64,000 bases of DNA from Onthophagus taurus. Taxonomy: Eukaryota > Arthropoda > Insecta > Coleoptera > Scarabaeidae. Every line of letters starts with the position of its first letter. Within the stretch, counting starts at the first letter, position 1. The notes under the pieces were generated by a model that was given only the letters and a program-made list of their open reading frames with translations, did not search any database and was not told the DNA's origin. The translations under genes and the position numbers were made by a program. Shown one piece after another: positions 1-9,339 of the stretch. Location of the stretch: NCBI RefSeq assembly GCF_036711975.1, contig NC_091971.1, positions 1,309,501 through 1,373,500 of the forward strand. The letters run 5' to 3'.

Positions 1-833
1 TCCAGTAAGTTCATCATTTTGTCGTCGTATTCTTTCCTCTCCATAACAACGGTGGTATTCCCCTTGTCTGCTGGTAACACTACGATTTCTGATTTTTCTT
101 TTATAGATCGGAGTGCCTTCTTTTCACCAATCGTCAAGTTGGATTTTGGTGGTTTTGCTGACTTCAATACTCTCGCAACTTCTTGTCGGATCTCTTCGGT
201 TTTCAGTGCAGGCATCCCTCGAACAGCTGCTTCCACTTCGCAGATGATTTCCTCCTTTGGGACCTTCTTCGGGGCGATTGCGTAGTTCAATCCTTTGGCG
301 AGCACAGTGGTTTAGTCTTTCGTTAGTGGGACATTTGATCTGTTAATGACGATTGTTTCTACTGGTAAACTATTACCTTTCTTCTTTTGCGACCGGCGTT
401 CCAGAGATTCAAACTTCTTGATGTGTGTGTCACGGGTCTTCTGAAATTCGCGATTAGCCTTCTCCATTGTTAGTCTGTCCACTTTGTCCCAGTCTTCTCC
501 GGATATACAATTGGAAAGTGAGAGGTGGAGTCGTAGTAACTTCTCACTTATATTTTGTAGATCATTGAAGGTCTTGTGGATTCTTTCTCGTAGCAGTGCT
601 TGTTCTGTCCTAATCAAAATTCTACGTGCTGCAGCGGAGTCGATGTGGTGCTTCAACTTCAAGAAGGTTGGCGTTACTTTCTTCTCTCTGCATCTTCGTA
701 GAAAGGCTAAACTGCTCAACAGCTTGCGTTGTCTAATTCGTGAGTTATCCAAATCCTTGATTTGTTTGTTGATATCCTCCCCATAAAGGTTAATAATATA
801 AGTACGAAGGCTTTCACGGCCGGTGTGAATTAA
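1..833 (-). pseudogene. Penelope-like retroelement, N-terminal part (truncated by window edge)
   Basis: Read on the minus strand, one frame runs from about 810 down to 1, broken by a single TAA codon near 313-315. Upstream of the stop is a basic, helical region (FLRRCREKKVTPTFLKLKHH; ALLRERIH) of the kind that precedes the reverse transcriptase in Penelope-like elements. Downstream, in the same frame, comes the hallmark VVLPADKGNTTVVMERKEYD, the start of the RT region. The catalytic fingers and palm and any GIY-YIG domain would lie beyond the left edge of the window. The frame continues upstream of the TTG codon at 752 through residues ESLRTYIINLYGEDINKQIK. The single nonsense codon suggests a fairly young, inactivated copy. 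The 5' boundary near 808-833 abuts the dispersed CTAGAACTAACACTAG satellite. Class assignment rests on motif recognition only. Confidence 0.75.
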
Positions 834-905
834 ACTAAGATTAGAACTAAAACTAGAACTAACACTAATTCTAGTGTTCTAAATTAGACTTTGACGTTTA
901 TCAAT
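834..905. repeat. Fragment of the dispersed CTAG-rich palindromic satellite
   Basis: Contains AGAACTAAAACTAGAACTAACACTA and its near reverse complement, the motif that forms the 127-bp array at 22.8-25.1 kb. It abuts the 5' end of the Penelope-like element. Confidence 0.7.
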
Positions 906-1387
906 AAGTCATTAAACATTTGTTTTCCATGGCACACTAGGTTAATATCCATATGATATGTGAGCATTTTTCAAAAAACCCTAATTATTTCTCAAACTAG
1001 TAATGTTAGGCATAGGACATATGGAATATAAAAGATGTAAAATGAGACGCCGAAGACGACTAAGTAATAAAATATGGGGGGTGCCATTTAAAAAAATGAA
1101 GATATGGTGCTGTCAAATTTCGAAAAGTTAACGTATCATAGTAAAGTGACCAAACGATCTAGACAGCCGTTCTCGGCACCAAAACATACTCCACCATGTT
1201 ATTTAAGCGTATTCTGAATCCTAAATTGATAACTCAAAAATTGAGTGTTCTATGATTTTTTGAACAAATGTCCGCTGGAGCAAATATTTCTAGAAAAATT
1301 CGAATAACTCGAGAATTGCTGGTTCAAATTGCAAAAAGTAAAGTTATTTATAAACCTTCAAAACAGACAAATCCAAATATGTAAAAA
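906..1387. other. AT-rich noncoding DNA
   Basis: No open frame, splice-site chain or repeat of length was recognised here. The tract looks like old transposon-derived DNA, but no boundaries are visible. Confidence 0.4.
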
Positions 1388-1578
1388 TATACAGGATGTT
1401 CCATTTAAAAAATCAAGTAGGTGGCGACTTCCGGTATAACCGGAAGTGCTAGAAATCTGAAAATATTTTAGATGAAGAGAATGTAATTGATAATACTTAA
1501 GTCTGCATTCTCAAATTTTTTATTTGGCCAGAACCCCAGAAACGTCTAATGACCGGTCTCGCTCAGACACCCTGTATA
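1388..1578. mobile_element. Small MITE-like element with TATACAGG...CCTGTATA ends
   Basis: The left end reads TATACAGGATGTTC and the right end, reverse-complemented, reads TATACAGGGTGTCTG, giving an imperfect terminal inverted repeat of about 14 bp around 190 bp of noncoding DNA. An internal palindrome (ACTTCCGGTATAACCGGAAGT) is near the left end. TACAGGGTG-type ends recur at about 3378, 18296, 37352 and 38551. No transposase is encoded. The target duplication was not resolved. Confidence 0.5.
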
Positions 1579-3377
1579 TAATTTTTTGAATATTAAATGA
1601 TAGTAAAAGTTAAAAAAAAGTATTTGGTTTCTAGCAGGTAAAATATAACGGGAGATTTAATTAAGACATTGTAAGTAAAAATTGAAAATAAGTAAACACT
1701 GGCAAAAAATTATTCACTCTTACACAACCGGGTTTAAAAGCGTGTCGACTTTTTGTTGTATTTCTATTCATACCTGATGCTGAAAATTAGTATTTTATGG
1801 CTGCCAGCGTTTTTAAAATAAATGAGTTACTCGTTGTTTAACATTTCCCGTTGTGTTCCGTTCGTTTTCGGAATCGAAACGACACAAAAATCTGCCTTTT
1901 TAATCCTGTTATCTCACGATTTTGTGCTTTTTCTTTCCCCATCAAACTTGACTTTAATTATTTTTCCTTTTTCGCCCCATTCTGTATTCTTTCAAACCGT
2001 ATTTATTTTTTTCAAAAACCAAATTGAGGATGTTTTCGTTGAAAAAATTTCAACCGAACCTTATAAAATGAATTTTGATTTATTTTTTTTTTGTATTTTT
2101 GGGTAAACGACAGCTGTTGAGTGTATGGTTACTTCATTTTTGTTAAAGGGTCACTTAAAGCAAAAACCCCTTTGGCGATTGTCCACGCATTCAGAATCTA
2201 TTATGACGAGTTTTGGACAAAATGGAAAAATCTGTGGCAGCTTGCCAAAGTTTAATTTTTTTGTTGTCGTTGATGGAAACATTTTTGGATGGTTTCTCTA
2301 AATATGTAAGGTTTTTATCCCGGGGCGATAACTTATCGCTGTGTTTGCCAGGCAGAAACCAAAGGGCAGCGAAAAAAATACTAGTTATTTTTAGATAACG
2401 TGTTTACTTCTTAACGTGTTTGCCAGGGTCCTAAAATGTGTGTGTTTTCGTCAAAAATTTGTTTGCAATTGACCTCTTTTTGTCTATTTACTTATTATTT
2501 TTTTCATTTTGGTTCTTTTCTTATTTCCGGTTATTTTTAGAAGTTTAAATCATCAATGTTATTGTTAAAAAAGTAACCATGACTAATTACAAAAAAAATC
2601 TTTCACATTTCTCTAATTGAAAGTGTTTAAGTGCAGGTAGATCAACAATAAAAATTTTATTGCGCTGTCGTAAAATTCGCACAAATTCTAACAATTGCGG
2701 TTGTTTTTAGAAAAATCTTTGTCACCACAACATTGAAATTCTTTGTGCGATTTTTGTGTGGCTTCACGGTTAATGACCCAGCTACCTCACTTTACATTAT
2801 TTAAACAAAGATACATTTAAATTCTCAAATTTATTCATTATTATTTTTTTGGCTAAAAACTTTCCAAATAAAACCTTCACCCCCTTGTAGTTGCTTTCGT
2901 TTTCGGCCTGATTCACCCTCGCCCAAATCTCATTGGTCACTTCTAACCATTCGCAACACCAGGACTTTCTGCACCCTTTGGTGCTTTTGTATTATTTTCT
3001 AGGAAAAAAAAACCAAAAAGTTTTCTCAATCTTTTAGAATAGAGAGTTTTTAGCCAAGGATGTTTGAATTCTAAAATAAGCTAAAAAGACACTTTTTTGT
3101 GTTTGGACGTTTGAAAAATGAACAAGAATTTTTTGTGAAAACTGCAAGGCTTTTAAAATGAGTAGTTTTCATAGAATCTTTTTCTAATTTGGACCACGTT
3201 ATGCATCACTTGACTAAGCGACAAATGAATAATGTCGAGAAAAACGGGATTTTCGTTTTTATCTCTCTAAAAATATAAGACTTCTCAGAATAAACAAGCT
3301 CAAACTATTGGATATTGTTTGGTGCCTGTCCATTTTTATCACAGAACACTGATGACAGCTATCACAAGCACAGAGAA
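1579..3377. other. Noncoding flank upstream of the hunchback pair
   Basis: T-rich runs and single-copy-looking sequence, with no gene supported; the 94-codon open stretch at 1822-2106 lacks protein-like composition. A CAGGTAG heptamer, the core bound by the early zygotic activator Zelda in Drosophila, is at 2634-2640. Whether this tract regulates hunchback cannot be told from sequence alone. Confidence 0.35.
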
Positions 3378-3663
3378 CATACAGGGTGTTTTTGTAAGTC
3401 GTGGCATAAATTTAATCACTAAAACTAGAGATAAAATGATGAAGATTCGTGTAAAAATTTTTGAAGTTAATAATCTAGTTTGATTTTGTACTTTTAAACT
3501 AGTTTTTATTTTATATAGAATTTAAGTCTAACCAGTTTCGGCCCTTGGCCATCTTCAGAGACTCTACAAATAGATTAACATCTCTCATCTTATCCATTTT
3601 ACAAACAAGTTTCTTAATATTTCTTTTTATTTTGTTAAAAAACTTCTTTGTTAAACATCATGT
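3378..3663. mobile_element. Remnant of a TACAGGGTG-ended repeat
   Basis: Begins with ACAGGGTGTTTTTGTAAG, the terminal motif shared with other elements here, and includes the segment GTTTCGGCCCTTGGCCATCTT around 3527-3552. No coding capacity and no matching right end. It leads directly into the 854-bp tandem array. Confidence 0.35.
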
Positions 3664-6560
3664 GGCTTAAAAATCGATGATTTTTTCTTTATCAATGTGA
3701 AATGACCCAAAAACACGTTAAAAATAAAAAGAAAGTGCTGCAAAGTGACTAACACTAGATTAACTTCAGTTATAAAACTTCTATTATATGATAACTAACT
3801 TCAGGATTAAAATGTCAACCTCAATTTTGACATATTTGTAATCTTCATTAAAAATCCTTTAAAATGAGTACAAACACGACATATTTATCTTCAATATTAA
3901 TAAAGTTATGGTCAACTTCCGGTTAAGAATGTCAACCTCAATTTTAACATATTTGTAATCGTCGTGAAAAATCCTTTAAAATGAGTCCCAACATGATACG
4001 TTTAATTCCAATATTACTCGAGATATAAGCAACTTCCGATTTGAAATGTCAATGTCATTTTGACATATTCTTAATTTTTATAAAATGTCTTAATATTTGT
4101 CACAAAAACAAAATTACAATAAAAAAAAATAAAAAATTAAGGTTGGTATTAATATTTAAAAATTAAATTGCCATCTTCATTGTTGCTAACTTCGGGTTTA
4201 ATGTTTTTTTTTTCTAACTTTTTTGTTTTTTGAGATAAGTGCGTCATCTTTGGACTCATTTTAAAGGTTTTTAAATGAAGATGACAAATATGTCAAAATT
4301 GACGTTGACGTTTCAAACCGGAAGTGATTGTATTTCCATTAATATTGAAGTTAAATATGTCGAGTTTGGACTCATTTTAAAGGGTTTTTTATGAAGTTGA
4401 CATATATGTCAAAATTAAAGTTTAAAAAGTTGTAAAATGAAATTAAGGACGAAGTGTTACAAGTTTACAGGTTAAAATTTAAGAACGGTCTTTTTTAACA
4501 AAAGAAATATTAAGAAAGGCTTAAAAATCGACGATTTTTTTTTAATCAATGCAAAATGACCTAAAAACACATTAAAAATAATAAGAAAGTGCGGAAAAGT
4601 GACTAACACTAGATTAACTTCAGTTATAAAACTTCTATTATATGATAACTAACTTCAGGATTAAAATGTCAACCTCAATTTTGACATATTTGTAATCTTC
4701 ATTAAAAATCCTTTAAAATGAGTACACACACGGCATATTTATCTTCAATATTAATGAAGTTATGGTCAACATCCGATTAAGAATGTCAACGTCAATTTTG
4801 ACATATTTGTAATCGTCGTGAAAAATCCTTTAAAATGAGTCCAAACATGATACGTTTAATTCCAATATTACTCGAGATATAAGCAACTTCCGATTTGAAA
4901 TGTCAATGTCATTTTGACATATTCTTAATTTTTATAAAATGTCTTAATATTTGTCACAAAAACAAAATTACAATAAAAAAAAATAAAAAATTAAGGTTGG
5001 TATTAATATTTAAAAATTAAATTGCCATCTTCATTGTTGCTAACTTCGGGTTTAATGTTTTTTTTTTCTAACTTTTTTGTTTTTTGAGATAAGTGCGTCA
5101 TCTTTGGACTCATTTTAAAGGTTTTTAAATGAAGATGACAAATATGTCAAAATTGACGTTGACGTTTCAAACCGGAAGTGATTGTATTTCCATTAATATT
5201 GAAGTTAAATATGTCGAGTTTGGACTCATTTTAAAGGGTTTTTTATGAAGTTGACATATATGTCAAAATTAAAGTTTAAAAAGTTGTAAAATGAAATTAA
5301 GGACGAAGTGTTACAAGTTTACAGGTTAAAATTTAAGAACGGTCTTTTTTAACAAAAGAAATATTAAGAAAGGCTTAAAAATCGACGATTTTTTTTTAAT
5401 CAATGCAAAATGACCTAAAAACACATTAAAAATAATAAGAAAGTGCGGAAAAGTGACTAACACTAGATTAACTTCAGTTATAAAACTTCTATTATATGAT
5501 AACTAACTTCAGGATTAAAATGTCAACCTCAATTTTGACATATTTGTAATCTTCATTAAAAATCCTTTAAAATGAGTACACACACGGCATATTTATCTTC
5601 AATATTAATGAAGTTATGGTCAACATCCGATTAAGAATGTCAACGTCAATTTTGACATATTTGTAATCGTCGTGAAAAATCCTTTAAAATGAGTCCAAAC
5701 ATGATACGTTTAATTCCAATATTACTCGAGATATAAGCAACTTCCGATTTGAAATGTCAATGTCATTTTGACATATTCTTAATTTTTATAAAATGTCTTA
5801 ATATTTGTCACAAAAACAAAATTACAATAAAAAAAATAAAAAATTAAGGTTGGTATTAATATTTAAAAATTAAATTGCCATCTTCATTGTTGCTAACTTC
5901 GGGTTTAATGTTTTTTATTCTAACTTTTTTGTTTTTTGAGATAAGTGCGTCATCTTTGGGCTCATTTTAAAGGTTTTTAAATGAAGATGACAAATATGTC
6001 AAAATTGACGTTGACGTTTCAAACCGGAAGTGATTGTATTTCCATTAATATTGAAGTTAAATATGTCGAGTTTGGACTCATTTTAAAGGGTTTTTTATGA
6101 AGTTGACAAATATGTCAAAATTAAAAGTTGAAATTTCGAACTTTTTTGTTTTTTGAGGTAAATGCGTCAAGTTTGGACTCACTTTAAAGGTTATTTTATA
6201 AAAATTAAGAATATGTCAAAATGACATTGACATTTCAAACCGGAAGTTGCGTATATCTCGAGTAATATTGGAATTAAACGTATCATGTTTGGACTCATTT
6301 TAAAGGATTTTTCACGACGATTAAAAATAAATAACAAATATGTCAAAATTGACGTTGACATTCTTAACCGGAAGTTGACCATAATTTCATTAATATTGAA
6401 GATAAATATGTCGAGTTTGGACTCATTTTAAAGGGTTTTTAATGAAGTTGACAAATATGTCAAAATTAAAAGTTGAAATTTCGAACTTTTTTGTTTTTTG
6501 AGGTAAATGCGTCAAGTTTGGACTCACTTGAAAGGTTATTTTATGAAAATTACGAATATA
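3664..6560. repeat. 854-bp tandem repeat with internal inverted halves
   Basis: The anchor GGCTTAAAAATCGA occurs at 3664, 4518 and 5372, exactly 854 bp apart, giving two complete units, a third that is nearly complete, and a rearranged tail to about 6560. Inside each unit, modules such as TGACATATTTGTAATC and TTTAAAATGAGTCCAAAC in the first half recur as reverse complements in the second half, so each unit can fold back. A related single copy is at 56.26-56.95 kb. The module GAGTTTGG..TCATTTTAAAGG is shared with the 324-bp array at 16.1-17.3 kb. Noncoding. Confidence 0.9.
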
Positions 6561-6755
6561 CGTCTCTCAGGACGGCTAAACCCGAATGATTCTAGTTCTC
6601 AGTCTAATGTTAGTTACTAGCACTATCACTAGATCTAACGCAAGACCTAGAACTAGAAACATTCGGATTTAGCCGCACGTCTCTCAAGACGGCTAAACCC
6701 GAATGATTCTAGTTTAGGTCTTGTGTTAGTTCTAGTGATAGTGCTAGTAATTTTA
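6561..6755. repeat. Palindromic satellite, about 1.5 units
   Basis: Carries ACGTCTCTCAGGACGGCTAA, CCCGAATGATTCTAGTTCT and the inverted counterpart GATAGTGCTAG, i.e. the same hairpin-rich unit as the 127-bp array at 22.8-25.1 kb. It directly caps the 854-bp array. Confidence 0.8.
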
Positions 6756-7628
6756 AAATGTACTCTCTTGATTTAACTAGAATTTCTGATTATTCGCGAA
6801 TTCTCTTCCTTAAGAGATCAACTAGTGACCAAGGTGATAAGACAACAGATTGTCTGCAACCCTAAGCTGAGCGTGAAGTACGCACATCTAAGCTCAATAT
6901 ATCACAATAGATATGACTTCATCAAATCTAATATGTGTAGAACCATCTTAAAACCTGTTTAATCCCATGAAAGATTTAACTTTTTTGATATTGAATTAAA
7001 AAGAAATAAGAAAAATTAAATTTGTTACATTGTTTTGAGGTTGAGAAAATATGAGCTTTCTTGAGAATAAAACAAAGAGATTTTGAAGTTACGATCAAAT
7101 GTTATATTATGAAATTAAATGACTCGTATACACTACATTGAATATTAATTTATTCAACTTAAACATTACAACGAACGATATAGAACTGATTCTCGACCTG
7201 GCTCTTACGAATAATACAAAAAAAACTTGCCTTTAATGTGTTCGACAAACGTAATAAACAACGAAATAAATTCAAAATGCAAATCTCAAAATACAAACTT
7301 TAAACATAATTAAATAATGATTAATTTCATTATTTACAGGTTTCCGTCATAATAAATCGATAATCACCCTTCTAAAAACAGCTTTTTAAATCTTTTTTAA
7401 ACACTTATCGATAATCACTGTTTATTGTGTCCTTTAAAAAGCTCTTTTGCAAAATCTCCCAATTAAAAACGCATTATAAATATTAAAAGTACCACAACAA
7501 TAAATAGTTTTGTTCTTCCGGGAACGTTTTAAAAACGCGAAGAACTGTCCAGAAAAACCACATAATAGAAGTGGGGAGACTTAAAACTCTCCCCTCATTG
7601 GACGGTCGATCGAAAGCACAACTTGGAG
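6756..7628. promoter_or_regulatory. Upstream region of the first hunchback-type gene
   Basis: Non-repetitive AT-rich DNA. A 12-bp motif ATCGATAATCAC occurs twice in direct orientation, at 7356-7367 and 7407-7418. The second lies within TATCGATA (7406-7413), a perfect DRE core, and both contain TAATC, a half-site for K50 homeodomains such as Orthodenticle or Bicoid. The spacing and position, about 300 bp upstream of the start codon, are suggestive, but no function is shown. Confidence 0.4.
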
Positions 7629-7660
7629 TATTTAACTTGTCACTAAAGAAGTCAGTGTGC
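7629..7660 (+). promoter_or_regulatory. Candidate core promoter of the first hunchback-type gene
   Basis: TATTTAA at 7629-7635 is followed about 25 bp downstream by TCAGTGTG at 7652, close to the arthropod initiator TCAKTY. The first ATG of the gene model is at 7701, which would give a leader of about 45 nt. Confidence 0.4.
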
Positions 7661-7700
7661 GTAGAAATATTGAACGCTAAAGATTAATTTGAAATTAAAA

Positions 7701-8866
7701 ATGATTCCAATTGGATTTCAACAACAAAAAGAAGTGGTAATATTAAATTATTATTTTTTAAAACTTAATTAATTAATTATTTTTTTAAATTAATTTGTAT
7801 ACAGATACATGATGATGAACCTAAAGATCTTTCAAAAACATCTTTATCAAAAAAAATTCCATTAATGAAGTTTTCAAAGTCACCGATTTTAGAGGAATCT
7901 CAAGAAGATAAAAATGATATCAACGGTATAAGAGTCCCTAAAATGAATTCGCACGGAAAATTAACAACATACAAATGCAAACAATGCGATTTTGTCGCAA
8001 CCACTAAAGTTGATTTTTGGCAACATTCAAAAGACAAACATTACCGCCCAGAAAAAACTTTTTATTGCAAATTTTGTCCTTTCGTAACCGAATTAAAACA
8101 TCATTTCGAATACCACGTGAATGGCCACACAGGAACTAAACCCTACAAATGCGAACAATGCGATTATTCTTGCGTAAACAAGTCGATGTTGAACTCACAC
8201 ATGAAATCGCATTCGCAAATTTATCAATATAGATGTAAAGATTGTCTTTATGTTTCGAAATATTGTCATAGTTTAAAAAATCATTTAAGAAAATATAATC
8301 ATCGACCGTCAGTTGTGCTTAACGTTGATGGAACGGAAAATCACCATCAAATTATTGACGTTTATGGAACGAGAAGAGGACCAAGACCTAAATTGAAAAC
8401 GAATTCAGAAAAAAATTATAATTCGATTGAAAATTCGAAGATTCCCAAAATTTGTGAAATTACTCCTCCTCAAATTCCTTTTCCTTTAAATCCGGCTATT
8501 TTAAATCCGTTTATGATGAACGAAATGTTTATTAGGATGGCTTTGCAACTCCAACAACGAACTTTAATTGCTCAAAATAATAATTTAATTATTTCATCGG
8601 CTAACTCAATTCATAGCAATGAAAATACGAGCGACGACGAAGATAGTATTAGTGAGGTTTCCGACGAAGAAGAAAACAAAAATCGATTATTTTCATTAAA
8701 TAATAATCTTCAATGTAAAATTTGCGAAATTAGTTTTAGTAATAAGGAAATTTTTGATATTCATATGAGCAATCATAATCCCGAAAATCCTTTACAATGC
8801 ACTCGATGTGATATAATTTGTGAGAATGGAGTTAATTTTTTTAAACATATTCACGAAAAACACTAA
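7701..8866 (+). CDS. Hunchback-type C2H2 zinc-finger transcription factor, paralog 1 (two exons)
   Basis: Gene model join(7701-7736, 7805-8866), about 365 residues. Exon 1 starts ATGATTCCAATTGG and ends before a GTAATA donor; a 68-bp T-rich intron ends in ATACAG; both exons are phase 0 and the frame is open across the junction. An internal ATG at 7865 would omit exon 1. Four clustered C2H2 fingers lie at about residues 68-178, followed by the hunchback-specific basic stretch [14 protein letters not shown], an acidic linker ([15 protein letters not shown]), and two C-terminal Ikaros-type fingers (about 314-365) that in this family mediate dimerisation. The protein lacks the long N-terminal region of its neighbour. 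Hunchback proteins are nuclear DNA-binding repressors/activators of segmentation and neuroblast timing. It lies 4.3 kb upstream of, and in the same orientation as, the second copy, so a local tandem duplication is likely. Confidence 0.88.
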
Positions 8867-9339
8867 AATAAAACAAATGTTTTGTATTTTTGTGTTGCTC
8901 TAGTCCTTCTAGTGCAATGATTATAACATAATAATTTTATTTTTGTATAATTAATAATTGTAAATGTGAAGTATGGTTTTTTTTAGGAGTTTAAGACTGA
9001 TTTGTAATAGAAAAATGATCTCAAATCAAAATAAAATGATTGATCAATAAAAATTAAATATAATTTTATACCAATTTTTTGTAGTATTTTTTTTAATGTT
9101 GTATTTAGCAAAAATGGCTTGAATATAAAATCTCCCCAATTTTTTAAATGAAATATTTTAAGTTTTTCGAATTTTTTCAACATTCACAAAATGTCACAAA
9201 GCAAAGTATTAAGGAAAACACTTTAAGTGATATATTTTGCAAGAGTATAAATCTCCTTTATGTAATTTTTCATATATCATTGAACTATACTTACTGTGAT
9301 GACGTATCTTCATCAAATCATCAACCACGATGCTAGTTT
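8867..9339 (+). other. 3' untranslated region and flank of hunchback paralog 1
   Basis: An AATAAA follows the stop codon almost at once (8868-8873), and further AATAAA signals occur near 9029 and 9046. The later signals would include the AAGACTGA site at 8993-9000. No gene is supported between here and the start of the satellite array. Confidence 0.55.
8993..9000 (+). promoter_or_regulatory. Candidate miR-14 8-mer site
   Basis: AAGACTGA complements nucleotides 1-8 of insect miR-14 (UCAGUCUU...). It sits in a 14-nt block GAGTTTAAGACTGA (8987-9000) that is identical at 14714-14727 downstream of the second hunchback gene, although most of the surrounding 3' sequence has diverged. Confidence 0.5.

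Noticed and set aside
3525-3555. Possible hammerhead ribozyme core on the minus strand (CTGAAGA ... GAAAC)
   Set aside because: The CTGANGA and GAAA boxes are spaced correctly, but stem II has a mismatch next to the core and no convincing stem III with a cleavage triplet was found.
8892-8970. Nanos response element-like boxes (GTTG... and ATTGTA) in the paralog 1 3' region
   Set aside because: The half-boxes are about 65 nt apart and not in the canonical close arrangement; chance in AT-rich DNA is likely.
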